A stretch of DNA of 64,000 nt from the NCBI GenBank assembly GCA_010645155.1, contig CM021322.1, positions 3,340,245 to 3,404,244 on the forward strand, read 5' to 3'. The DNA comes from Tigriopus japonicus (Eukaryota > Arthropoda > Copepoda > Harpacticoida > Harpacticidae). This document shows, one piece after another, positions 24,301 through 37,994 of the stretch (positions are counted from its first letter, which is position 1; every line of letters begins with the position of its first letter). The notes under the pieces are model-generated. The model did no database searches, was not told the DNA's origin, and was given only the letters and a program-made list of their open reading frames with translations. The position numbers and the translations under genes are program-made.

Positions 24301-27300
24301 GCAACGTGTTTTGAATCACAATGACATATTAGACCTTTTGTGTTTGCTTGTGAAGCAAGCAGTTAATGCGTATGCAGATCAAAAATCGGCGAGGAAGGCA
24401 TATCGTAAACGGACGAATCCCTGAGCACTTTTGATTCAATGAAGAGCAAGTAATCTGATTATAGTGGAACACCAGCTGAAACAATAGTCTTCTTTCTCTT
24501 GAATGCATTTTTAGTTGAAAAGTTGAGCACATGCATTAGGGTACGATCGACTGGGTTAATAAGCATCTTTTATATGTTTAGTGTGAGATGGAATCGAGTT
24601 GGTTTCGCCCGTTCACTACTTGGATAAAAGGGGCGTCGTCGCTTCAAAGTGGAAAAATTGCAAATTAAAAGGCTGAAGTAGATCCCCAAGTGAAGGTAGG
24701 AATTACCCCCGGGGTGCAATTTGCAATGTTCCATTGCGCCAATAGCATGTCTGGTAAACTAAAAACAAGAGCCTTAAAGTGACTTTGAATGCATCAAAAG
24801 AGCTTTCCGGGAAGCGATTGCAGAGGCGAATTCCTGGTAATAAAAAAAGTACAGAGTTGAAAGGCTTTTGTTTGTGCAGGATAAGGTCTTGGCGCTTTAC
24901 TTTCTACTTCCTCGACAATAAACCCTCTCCTTCCTTTAGTTGTCCCGATTGGGCCAAGCGAATCTTGAGCAAGCACCCACTTTATGGTCTCCCTACTCAT
25001 AAACTGACTTTTAGGTTCGCCAATAAAAAACCCAGTGATAGAAGCAAAAGAGACAGACAGAAGGGCTTGTCACCCAATATTGGAGCAGTTTGGACCCACT
25101 TTATGGAACACACCTTGTGCTCGTGATGATCTTTGTGTATCTAGACATTGGTTCCAACACAAAGGATCGCAAATCCACAATTATCTGACTTGCCAATCAA
25201 TCCCCAATCTCCAAATGGTACTACGTTAACAATTCCAGACTTCCAGAGTCTGTGTTCCAAATAGTCCCAACCACCACTGAAGGTCTCCAGACGTGGAACA
25301 TAAAGCCAAGATTAAGTCGAGAAATCCCAGGAACCGAGGAAACAATAAAAAGATGCTAAAAGTTATGGTGCCATTCACGGTAAGGGCCAATGAGGGAAAT
25401 TTGCGACTGTTCTTGGCTTTGGCATTATTAACCTTTCTTTGTCATGGGAAAGACAAACACACCCACTTTTATGTGGAACAACAGACCTTGTCTATGAGTT
25501 CCAATAAGCTCCAATTGTACCAAATGATTCCATTAGCAATGACCATTGCCGTTTGGATTTAGATTCCATCTCCGGGAATGCGCTCAATTGGTCCCCTGTT
25601 CCACTTTTCACTTCATTTGATCTTGTGACAGAGGCATTCCTCATTCTGATTGAAGCTCTTGACTCATAATCCTCTGACATTCCAAGCTGGCTACCAAAAA
25701 TGCATCACAGTTAATGAAAGGGAAACAAAAGTAAAAATTTCGCTCTTCCATTTTCCCTCTGATGATTTTTCCCGCACGTTTCATTAGACACACATTCTCC
25801 CCTTGGAGGGTCCCTCATTTCATGGATCTCAAATCTCGTTGGTATGGACTGGAAGCTCGTCAAACAACAATGGACATCTTTTTACCCCCAAACGGTAAAC
25901 AAAAAGTTAAAATAATTTAAGTCCATATATAATTTTACCTTCAAGTGGTAAGTTTAAACCTAATGAATATCTGTGCCATGTCCATCAAACTAACACAGTC
26001 TTGTACATGGACCCCGCGAGTTCTCGTGTTCGTCTCATTCTAATTGATGAAGCTGAATCAGGAGACGTCCCTTGAGACCCAGAGAGCGAGATTTCCCCCC
26101 AACTCAAGAAATTCCATTTCAAGGAAATCTACCACCATTAAGGCTGATACCGGAGTTGCTTTCGCGATGGTATTGTTACGAAAAGGCTTCTTTATCTTCC
26201 AGCACACTTGTTAAAGCAATGCACTCGAGGTAGCGTGTTCGAGTTTTCAGCTGAGGCACCATTTGGTCCCATTTTGGATTTGAACACTAGTTCGTGGTGT
26301 TGAGTGAGTCTCCTCCAGTTTCCCCCTCTTCTTGGTTTTGCTCTCCTGGAAGCTCTCTTTTCAACCAAGAATGACATGACAACCTGTCGCGATAAATTCC
26401 GCTTTTTTCTGGACACTCTCCAACCAGACATAGATATCTACTTCAAAATCCTCTTTCTGAAGGATCTGAAGCAAAAGCGATTTCGAGCAAGTAGTTTTTG
26501 GGACCTGTCTTGTCGAGGATCGAGTCCACTTCTCCCTCCATCTCAAGTTGAAAGGGTAGGACGAACTTCACAAAAATGGTTCGTTTGTGTGATAATTCCA
26601 TTTTGCGTTTGCTCATGCGAGCCGAGAAAGACGAAAGTGGGGAAATCTGCTTACACACTCGCTCTTCAGTGTTCTTGGAAAAGAGGTGCAGAAAATTGGG
26701 AACACCCCCTTCTTCAGAAGCCTCTGTCTGTGTACCATGAAATGGCACCATTTTAATTGTGAATGGTGGTTTGCGTTGGATGTGAGTACGAGTCGACCAT
26801 GATTAGGCGGGGCCATAAATCTTTGCTTGGGCGAATCTAGCCAGAAGTGCCATTGTTCCACTGGACCAAACAAATAATTATTGTTCTCCAGTGTGCCATT
26901 TTCCACATAACATTGTCACCCATTTATCACACGGAGCACTCCTTCGGAGGTCCAAAATGGATTAGTTTTAATTAGTTCTTGTCTCAATCAGTTACTCAGC
27001 TGGTTTAAAAACGTCTCTAAAACAGATGGAACAAATTGGGAAATTGGTCGATTTGGAGGAAGTTCAATAAAAAACACACACCTTGGTGAAAAAAGGTATC
27101 TGAGTTGATCTGAAGCACTGATTCATATCCGGCCAGGAGATTATGTGCAGCAATTTGGATGAGCAATGTATCTCCTTTAAGTACTTCTCGTAATGGTCAT
27201 TTATTTTCTTTATTAGCCACTCCAAATCGAGAGCCTGGAGAAAGAATGGTCATCCTAATGGAATGTGTGTCAATAGTTTCGATACGACCCACCCATTTGG

Positions 27301-30300
27301 AATGGATGGAGTATATTTAACCAAAATTGATACGTCTGAATGTATAGACTTAACTGACGAAAGTGATTTCAACTAGATTGGATCTAGATGGATTAGAAAT
27401 CACATACGCTCGAGTGCAATAATTAATAATGATTATTCAGACATTGTTTGCCATCTTGGATTAGCAAATTGGATGTTTGGGATACACTTTTTTTACAAAT
27501 GGATTGTTCAGCCAACAGATGGCAAAAATGGCTGCACAAAGTTAAGTTGGAGTGAGTTGTCTTCAGATTTCAATAAAGTTCCTCTTTTTGTGGATCTAGC
27601 TTGGATTGTGCTCATTAATCTTACTTAACACTCTGATGAATATTTCCAACTTGATCTCTGGAGCCAGCTTTGTTCCATGGAAACTTGAATAATCATGGCC
27701 ATGGAGAGGAAGCAGAGTAAGAAGACCATGTTTTGCTTTGGCATTACTCGCACTGCAAAAAATTGGTTGCATTGTAAATCGCTTTTAGAATCCACCCACA
27801 CAAAAACATTTTGGAATGTCTTCTTTTAAACTTGGTCAGGGCAAAATCGATTCGATTACATTCTCGGAATAAAGATGGGAAGAGCTCTTAATTTTGGCAG
27901 TGTGAAGGACCATGACAGGATGAATCCTCCCTCAAATTCAGCTCAATGGAGATCCTGATAATGATTTTGAAGATTAGAACAGATTATGCAAAGGGATCCA
28001 CTTGTTCCACCAAATGGCATCATTTTGAATAAGCCCACATTCACAATCACCCAGAGGTGGTTCCACTTGAGCAAAAGTAAAACAAAAATCTTGATTGAAT
28101 AGCCGCAACTGGTCTTTGATGTTTATTTTTAACACGTAAAATGGTTTAGAATGTAAACTGTGGTAAGGATTGACAAAATTTTCTGGGTTAAGGGAGCCCG
28201 ACTTTTCGGTTTACTTTGAAGGTAAATAATAAGTCCAATCAAGGTAAATGAGGCACACTTGCGTCAAAAGCAAGTTTCCAGTGTTGCCACTAATGACACG
28301 CCTACAAAGTCAATGTAGAAGTCATTACTTAAATGATCCTATTAGCTACCCCTATTTTGGATGGCACGAGGATAGCAATCAACATTAGAGATGACACCCA
28401 GATATAACCAAACACTAGAGAGAGAGAGAATATCGAAACAAATCATTTTGAGTCAATAATGTCTGATAGGGATCGATGGTCCTCAACTCAATTTACCTGA
28501 TTAGAGACTTGGCCGAGAACTTCAAAGCTATTTGTCAGCCAAGTCCATAATTATTGCCAATTCTGTTTTCTTCTGAAATCCAAGGTTCTGCATCTGTAAT
28601 TTTCTTCAGAGGTGGATTGGAGGAAATTGCCTAATGAAATTGTTGAGAAACCCCTTGATTAATTTTATTTGCTGTCAGGCTAGACGTGAAGGAGATTTGG
28701 TTTGGAACCCTGCTTGAAATGCATATAAGCCTACCAAAACCATAGAGCAAGTTAGGATCTGGCAGTGTGTGTGCATCTCTTGGTGATAGATTGCCAAGAG
28801 ACAGACCAATGAATGATACAGAAACCAGGAGGGGATTAGTGTCAGGATTGCCTTCGCCATACCTATAAGCTCTCTTTTTGACCAAGTTCATGAGCGTTAT
28901 TGGTTCAAATTATTTAACAAATTTCAATTTACCACGAAAAAACTCCAATTTTGTAAACCTGAAGAAGTAGCCTGAAAACGGATCACTTTGGCAACCCTGA
29001 ATGCTTGTGTGCTCATTGTTGTGACTCTCTTAGTTAAGCCAATCGGCTGACTGCTGTGCGAAACAACTTTAAGTACTGGGCTCTAATTTCCATTTTGTAA
29101 GCTCTCAAATGAGGAGTTGTAAACATAGGGAGGGCCATGATTTCTCTCTCTTCCAGTAATTAAATGAAATTGGAAACTGGGATTCAGAAGAAAGATGTTG
29201 TCTGGCAATGTTGATGTCAGCGACATGCTGTTTGATACCAATCCTCATTCATGGTTCCAAAGAGAGACTGTCTAGCGCCTCTGTTTGGATTCAGACAGTT
29301 CTATCAGTTCGATTAGACTGTCCATATCGAGAAATGACTTCATTAAAGAGGCACTTTTGTGTCTTAGATTATCAGGAAGCTTGTCGCTTTGTGTTCTGAC
29401 ACCCCGATAGATGGAGATGGAATAAAGCCAATAATTGCAGTCCACATCTGTTACGATTAGTGGTAGGATTTCATGCGGAAGCTTGGATTACACCCAACCA
29501 CCAACTTGGTGGAACTACAAAATATACATTCGATCACCTGAGTGAGAGCAATGAGCTGCAATTAATTACTTCCCTGCATATAAATGACAGCGATTATCAT
29601 TTCTCTTGGAAACGTCATCATAGCGATAATGAGACTGAGGTCTGTTGCACTTCTCTGTTAGTAACAAAAATTCGTGGAGATCGACTTTGGGCATTTTTTT
29701 ATGCGGCGGTAATATTTGTTCCGTAAACACAATGTTCATTAAATTTACCTGTGCTCAAGAAGACGTACGTAAACGTTATTTTGAAGGAATTCAATGAAGT
29801 AAAATAACTTTCTGCAGAGTTAATCCTGAGCTTCGTGAAAATGTGGACAAACAAACGAAAAATTCTGCTTTTTTCGTTTTCTAAAATGTGGTCTTGATTT
29901 GGACACGGATTCCATTTAATAGAACATCACTTTTTACCGCAACCATTAAGTGGGTGGAGATTGCAGTGATGTCAATTCTAGTCAGGATGAAATTCGGTTA
30001 GCTCAAAACAATGGCCCTGATTAGTATTCCCATCCTTGAACGTATTACTTCAATACCATTTAGCGCCCATGTGGCACGTGAGCAAATAGGGTTTGTGCGG
30101 ACACACATTTCTGGCATTTCTCGAGTGGTTTATCATAAACCTATGCATGCGTATTGACTACCAAATGTAGTCATTGATACATTCCATACAGGAACAGAAA
30201 CAGCCATTTAGTGGCAAATGGCAAACCGCATTGGAGAGGGCAAACAATGCATCTGCTCCTCAATACAGAGACGCATGTCAATCTTCATTAAACAAAAGCA

Positions 30301-33300
30301 AAGATGCCGCCGATTCCACCTTTTGGACCGTAAAACTCCTGACTAGAGGGAACGATAGCTTAGAACAAGTCGAAAGATGATTTTTGGGTGAGCGAGATTC
30401 CCTGTGGACTTGAGACAAGATTGGAAAAGTTAAATGAAGATTTCTGTAAAAATGATCTCCCCTTTGGATTGTCATCTTGCCAATCAACCTTAGCGAGTTC
30501 TTGTGACGGGAAAGTCTACCCTTGAAAAGAGAAACTGTGAACCGCAAGTTGAAGCTTAAATTTGTCGTATTTGAATCCAAAACGGTTGGAGGCTTTATGA
30601 GGCATTTGTTTTGCAAACAAACTTATACGAGGAAGATTTTATGCTTTATAAACACCCCTCAAGCCGAGATTTGACTCTAACTGCGTCTGGTCTGTCTGTT
30701 TTTGCTCCAATAATGAGTGATTAAAATTCCGCGGTGCAATATTTTTCCGATCGTAAAACCGGAGAACGTCCCAATCATAAAAGCTTTTGCTCGTGAAAGC
30801 CGGGCAAAAATTTGTCACCACATCAATTTGAGATTTTGCACTAGTGAACGATCGAAATAGTCGATATTGTCAAACAAGTTCTAGGCACAAGAATCGACCA
30901 TTTCAATCAATTTGCCGAATACCCGACTGAATATTCCAAATAGCCCTCCCGTGAACGATTACTACTGATCAGAAAACTTGATAAAACATGCCTTTATGAA
31001 GGTGATCAAAGCCGATCATTCACTAGGAGCCCATCAAACCCCAAAGTTGTCATCACTTTCGTCCTGACTCATTAAAAGATACCCTTCCCGACCAACTCAT
31101 GGGAAGTAATTAGTATGCAAGAGCCCAAGGCAGTGAAAAACCACAAGTTTTATATGGACGACAACGTAATCAAAGTTATTCGCCCGTAAACTTTTTATGA
31201 CCTACCGCACTAGGCATTGTCTTTTCAGTTTTCATCCAGCCCCGAGATCAAATCTTCAATTCATACGGATCCCACTTTTTTCCATCCCGGACATGGGGTA
31301 TAAAAACATTTATCAAAAAAAATCCACCCAAATTTGCATAGTGCACCTCCGTCCAACCAATCTCAAAGGACCAATAATGACGCGTACCTCTTGTAATCTC
31401 AAACAAACTTGGAACAAATGGCAACTTTTTACGCCAGAGTCCTTCATCCATAACTTGAGCATCTCAACTTCTCATAATGGCTTATGACATCTTTTCAGGG
31501 TGACTGGCCTGGGCCAAAATTCCCGTCAATAATGCCGCCATTCCAAAGGATAAACACGGTATTTGGGGGAAGTGGCGAAAATTTGGCTTGAGTGGCGGAA
31601 AAACAAAGGATAATGACTCAGGAATAATAAAAAGAGCCCTGAAAGGGTCTCCTCTCTTTTTCCTTCATTTACATACTAACTACTGTGGCGTACCAGAAAA
31701 ATCGAGAGAGTTAAGCGAGCTCGAGCGTTTGCTTTTGCGTGAAAACTTGATTAACTTCGACATCTGTTCCACCCCCCCACGCACAAACACACTCATGATA
31801 TAAGTCTCGGGGATGCAAAATCTAGCGGTTAAAAAAGATGTCAAGAAATCATGGACTTAATTCTTGGCACATGCTCCATTGCTGAAAGTGAAGCGTTGCG
31901 GCACACTGGACAATCTAATCAGCCCAAGGTGTTATCCTGACCCATTATCATCATATCATATCTATCAAGGGAGAGTTTGGTCGATTACCTCGAGTCCTCA
32001 GTTTCTCCTTCACTTCAACCTTCAGGCGAGTAAATGGAAAATTTTCGTTCGGTTCAATAAAAATATGTTTTATTCCTGGGTAAATGTGGTATTGATTGAC
32101 GATTGACTAAAAAGTAAACAACAGATCCAAGAGTGACGATTTGATGATGAAAAAAAGACGTTTAAACGTGACGAATTTTAGTCCTAAGATTTGGGCTCTT
32201 GAAAAGATTTCAACCCTCTGGTCAATTAGGTGTGATCATTAGTTCATTTTTTTCACCCTCGAGCATGGATGGTGGCGATAGCTGATGATGATGGTTGTCC
32301 ACCAGGTGGATGGGTGCCAAGAAGAAAATGAGCTTTGGGACGAAGTGTTTACACCAGCTATCACTGCTCTTCCAACCATCAAGCTCTAGGTAGGTACCAA
32401 TGAGCTATGGATATGCCTGTATGTAGGATCAGATGAACCGAGATCCTCGTGGTTGGGAAGGTTGCTTTCAATGAAGGGCCAACTAAGGAAAAGTGTGACG
32501 TGGATTCAGGGTGACCAAGCTCTTGTTTATGAGATTTCATCACGCGAAGGAAAGTTAAGACCAGAAGTGATTGCTAATCGTTGGGGTTGCATTCAGAGTG
32601 AACAATGCGTATGGTCATAATTGTCCTTTCCCGGATCAAGTGGGTCATGCCGTCAGAAACAACACATCAAAACCTACCGTTAAACTACGAGATTTGAGAG
32701 AAGTAGAGAAGTGCTTAGAAAGATATAAAAAAATCCAAATCTTGTGATTTCGAAGCATATTTTGGTCTCGCCTTATCCTCTAAACATGTGCACACTCAAT
32801 CATTTTGGGTTAAACCAAATTGTTGGACGGTATAAATCTCAAGCAGCCCGCGTTAAGAACCATCTCATCATCTATTTTGGTAGAGAGCCTTAAATGCCCT
32901 GCATCATGCATGAATGTACGCATGCATGCATGTGCTCGGCCATCATTACCTGGTTGGTTGGGTTCATTTAATGTTCGTTTTATGGAAACAAGTCCAACCT
33001 GCAATTATTATTCTCTCTTTCTTCCCTGCGTTTATTGGTTTAAATGGCCAGAAAGTAGCGCCTTGATGTAAAGAGGTCAAATACAACGCTTCATTTTTGT
33101 GTCTGGCCTGTCTTCAACTAGAGTGGAATGATTGCCAAAGTTATGGTCAAAGAACACGACATTGCACTAAACAGGGCTCCTACATAAAAAGTTATGTCCA
33201 CATTAAGTGGATCAAATCATGGGAAATCCGTCAGACCAAAAACCAAGTAGGACTGTTCTCCCATAAGTGTCACACCCATTTGGATTCAAGTCGGTGGATG

Positions 33301-35820
33301 TCCGAAATCCTAGCCTCAAAAGCGAATCAAAGAGAGTTGTGAAAGTCCCATTAGTTCATTAAGTACCCTGAGACACTGTCACCTTTGATTACTTGTGCTT
33401 GAGGTCCCTCGGGGGCCCTGGATTTCTCGAACGTGACCGTTCACCAAAGAGATTAGCATGATTTTAGGAGTTCGTGAAGTATCCACAAACCACAAAGCGC
33501 AACATGAGAAGCTCCCGTTGCTTTCCTCGCCTTCAACCCTCCTTTGTGGAATCTAATCTGATCATGGAAGAGCCTTTCGTTAGGAACGAGGAGTCCATCA
33601 TGCCAAGCTGACCCCTTTTATATGCAAATCGAAATTTGCATAATTCTTCTTGCTTCGTCACCCTGCTCTAATTGTTTTCCCGACTCGCTCAAAATGCTGA
33701 GGCTTTCATCTTTGCTCCAAAGAGCCCAAATTAGACCTGGGAACCATTTTAAACCAATATTGAACTCTTCGAGTTTTAGTTGTTCAAAGCACAACTGGCA
33801 CTGCTTTTTTCAGTTGCCAGTATCGGCACAATAGGAACAAGACAATTTGGCCGGCGGGCAAAGTCATCTTTTAATTGGAGGGTATAGACACCTGAAATGA
33901 TTTTTCCGCCCGAAAACAAAGAAAGGCAACTCGGTGGAGTGACCAATTCTTTATGGTCGTCATTTAAAAAGTGGTCTTCTTTCACCTGAACCAACGCGTG
34001 CAAGCCACTCCAAATTGGCGGGAATGAAGAAAAAATCAACGATTTTATGACCGACCGATACTGCATGAAACCATGGATGGCCTCACATCTGGAGATTGAA
34101 CCCATCTACCAACACGAAGAAACTGTAAGATATCAAATGGAACTTTCAAATTAGAGTAATCCTCATCTTGCCCAGCGTTCAGATGGCGTTGGGCAGAGCA
34201 ATATAATGCAAGATTTCAATCTCAGGGTGGCTTTCCCGTAATGGGCCTTAATTGACTCGCCATTTTACGTGGGACCTCAAATTGTTCTTCCAAAGGAATA
34301 CTATTGAGCATACATACAATAACCGAGACTCGAGTCCGCAAAAATGGGTAATAATTCAATAATTTCCTCTTTTTCGTAACTTTCAGCGTGACGAATGTTG
34401 CGTGCATCCCTCTCATTGCTTGGCTTGGCTACCGAATGCATTTCCAATTATTAAAGGGTTGTTTGGATAGAGACATTCTGGATCCACGTTTTCTGATAGT
34501 TTCTAATCAAATATCGGTGTGGTTCGGATTGGAACTATTATTTGATGACATGTCCTCGGGCAGACTTGATAAAGCATCATTATCATCATCAACATCAAGA
34601 GGCAATATACCATACATCAAGGACTCCTGGTGCCAATTATGTCCAATTACAAGTATCGCAAAAAACGAGCCCCGCCCGGAAATTATTGATCCTCTCGAGA
34701 GATAAGACAAAAAAGAACCATGAGGTTCATGAGCTAATGCCGCTCAACGGTGGCGATATTAGTACTTAGACAAGGAGGAGGAGGTAATTTGATTGGTAAT
34801 ATACGAGCTAATTTACGAGCTTCAGGGCTCTCTGGTTTTGTGGATCTCGGACTGAAATTAACTACTTGGATCAATTATTGTTGCTATTGTAAAAATGAGG
34901 CTCCAATATGTCATGGAGAGGGCACCCGGTAATTACACATCAGGTAACAAGGCACGTCTCTCAAAAGCGATCTCGTCAGAAATTTCGGAGTAAAATTTGC
35001 GAATACTGCTTGTCCATTCAAAAGTTTTGGGAGTAGCTTCTCAGCAGTAAATCTTCATCCTTCGTTTTCATGCCACTTTCCAAACCAAGTTTTGAAAAGA
35101 CGCGTCAAAAGAGCCAATTTATATCTCTTTGTGATATTAGACATCCACAAAAGCTCGTCTCAGTGATTACAAAATTTATGACCACACCAAGTTTTCCGTA
35201 ACCTTTTCAACCCACAGAACAATCGACATTGGATGACCTCAACGTGGACGGGTGAATCACTTACCAAAAGAAACTCTTCTTTAAAGCGCTTCATATCCCA
35301 TCCAAGAGCACTTTGATCACTCACTTCGTCCAAGACGAATATCAAAGAAGAGCCGTTCAATCAATTTTGGTTGATGGATGGTTCCAAAAACCAAGTCGCG
35401 CAAAATTCACAGAGAATAATTTTCCCTCAACAAAAGTCTGCCTCAATTAAAACCGGGCCAACCAGCAAACTTCCTCATCTGAATAAAGACGCTACTATCT
35501 CATCTAAAGTGTCTTGAAACTCCCCAAGTGGTCCAATCAATCGAGGAAACTTAATTGCCATTGACCAGAGCCCGATATATCCCCCTGCCTCCAACGCACA
35601 CATCTGTACACACATCCACTCACACTCATAATTAGCAGGTACCTTTTTAAAACCATTTTGACTGGATCCAGTCCTTACAGGTGTGTAATTAAGCACTTGC
35701 TCCCGGCCCGTGGAGCCACAAAACCAGTGGATATTACAGACCTTGTTCTCGTCATAATTGCTCGGCTTGAACCCTCCCAATCCAATGGAAGCCTGCTCTT
35801 CCACGGATTGCGTCCATCTT
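18301..35820. other. Long stretch without recognised genes
   Basis: Over 17 kb I find no defensible gene. The longest frames are 150 codons (26304-26756, plus) and 136 codons (23880-24290, plus). Both lack recognisable motifs, and the first is opposed by long antisense frames. Low-complexity patches include a GAT/GAC triplet run at 18779-18816, AG repeats near 28420 and a GCAT tetranucleotide run at 32920-32934. Nothing resembling tRNA, rRNA or transposon ends was seen. It could be regulatory intergenic DNA or intron. Confidence 0.4.
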
Positions 35821-35925
35821 CCACACGTGTGGTACCGTAGTCAGAGTTGCTGTGCCATGTCTGACCCCCCTCGGGGTCGGGGGAAATGACCCCCCTCGTC
35901 TGTTCGGTCTGACCCCCTCCAAGGG
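35821..35925. promoter_or_regulatory. GC-rich cluster of TGACCC repeats beside an E-box palindrome
   Basis: CCACACGTGTGG at 35821-35832 is a perfect 12-base palindrome around the E-box core CACGTG. Just downstream TGACCCCCCTC occurs twice (35862-35872 and 35887-35897), and TGACCCCCTCC once more at 35910-35920, spaced 25 and 23 bases apart. Between the first two lies an inverted GGGGTCGGGGG. TGACCC is the complement of GGGTCA, a nuclear-receptor half-site variant, and CACGTG binds bHLH factors. The block is much richer in G and C than its surroundings and encodes no recognisable protein. I infer a possible enhancer or promoter; a decayed minisatellite is the alternative. Confidence 0.25.
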
Positions 35926-37978
35926 TGATTGCAATCAAGGCACATGCGATTAGCTATATCATTATGGTTTTAGGCTCTGTGATGACTAAAGATATGGTTT
36001 GGTGACGCGCTTCCTTCTCTTCTCTCTTATGAACGAAGAAGCCAGTCTTCCAAACCAACCACATCAGGGTTGAAAGGTGAGTGGTTCAAAGGGGTTCGTT
36101 TTTGAGGGCTGACAGAGGGTTGGTTTGAAGATGTATGATGGCAAGCATTTATGGCAGGAAAAGCCATCCCGACAATCAAAAACAATTCATCTGTCATGAT
36201 CAGCTGGTAATGGTATGGATTTGCGGCTCATCTCAAAGGAGGGAGGAAAAGCCCAAAGACTTTAATGATGCATTCGAAATTTGGGTGAGTCGTGGTCGTA
36301 CTTGGTGTGGTTTACTGATCATTTCTTAATGACTTGATAGGGATCAAGCAAGAATTGAGAGGTCAACCTGGTAGATGGAGAAACGAGGTTGTTGGTTAGC
36401 TTCTGCCTGACTGCATATCTGGACTTGGGTTTTATGGCTGTGGAGATTATGGGCGATCTTCCGAATACCCTTGTTGCCGATGCGCTTTTTGAGTGTTTTT
36501 ATTGCAATTTGACACTTCTAAATGACCCTCGTGCAGGAAGTGTTGGAAGGCAGAAGAACGCTCTCAAAATAACCACTAAATCACGGTGGCGGTGTTCCTC
36601 CGAAAAGAAGTGAAGTTCTTGTCGCGGCAAAAAATGAGAGAAAACAAAATATTCTCTACCCACTTTGGTGGAGCAGTGTGTTCGTTCGCTCCGAGATTCC
36701 CCACTCCTGTTGGCAATTTATGGCCAAAGGAAACAGGAAGAGATCTGTAACTCGTGCCTAGGGAGAAACATGCCACCAGCCAACTCAATTTCACTTGTCC
36801 TATTTCAAAGCCGGCAAGAACAACAACAAAGTGGATCCGCTGTTTCCCAATCATAGCGCGCTCTATTCAAATCTGGACCTTGCTTTCCAGCCAGTCACAG
36901 ACATACGTAAGTCCAGAAATATCCTCATGAATCACTCAAAATAAAGCTTGTTATCAATAGCTTATTATACTGTATCAATGCTGGGTAATTCACTCTTTTA
37001 TCATTGTACAGTGTACTGGATATTCTAAGGAACAGCTTTCTCAAAACAGATCGCTTGTTTGAAATGGCGTTTCACATCTTTGACAGAGAAGCCTCGTTTG
37101 TAAGCGAGGAATGAATGTGTGTTCCTCACCATTTTAGAGTGAAAGACGCAAAGGGGTGTGCGTGTGTCCCCTGTTTTCCATTTGCTCTAATTTCGTCTTC
37201 GAAACAAAGGACATAATTTAGCACGTGTCATTTGATTTGCAAGATACCACTCTAGAAATGTAGAAGAAGAGGGAAGTAACAACAACAAGAACAGCAGGAG
37301 AAACACCTCGGATGTAGGCCATAAATACTCGCCATGCCGTGTTCTCAATGCATTGACAACGACAGGGAACATTGGCTTGAGGGCAGCGATTAATTTTTGT
37401 TGTCTCAGCGCTGATAGGCTTCCATTAACTTGATTTATTGGGTGGCAATGTGGCCAATCTGTTTGTCGCGGAATTTGGAACCAGCGGATCATGAGTTTGG
37501 AAGACACAACAATGGGTTGCAGGTAAAAGAAATGTTCAGGATTATCTTGACAAATGAAGTTTTTCAATGTCTGAAGAAGGTTAGGGTAAATCAAATAAAC
37601 AATACACCCTTGTTCCAGGGACAAGATGAATGTGGTGGAACACATACCGACACTTGGATCACCAAGTCAAGAGATTAATGGCGTTTTTGTACAGTCACCC
37701 AAAGATACCGAATATGGCTTGGGTTAATCAGCATTCTAATTTGTTTGTGTCTTGCATTAATGAACCTCTCGTAGATTTATGTCTTGGCAAACTTTCTCCA
37801 AATGGTTTACTCGCAATCGAGGAATTTTAAGATGAAATCGAGACAGGAAAAAAACAGCAACTCCTAAATCCAACTCATAAATAATCCACTTCCAATCCCC
37901 CCTGTCACTCATGGACCAAATCCAATTCACTACTGTCAGATTTTGAAGTTTTCAAACCACCACAAGTCCGCAACCACA

Positions 37979-37994
37979 ATGATGATGATGATGA
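37979..37994. repeat. ATG trinucleotide microsatellite
   Basis: Five perfect ATG units plus one base. No coding frame makes use of it. Confidence 0.8.

Noticed and set aside
26304..26756. 150-codon plus-strand frame
   Set aside because: Long antisense frames overlap it in two phases, it has no domain or good start context, and it probably reflects local stop-poor composition.
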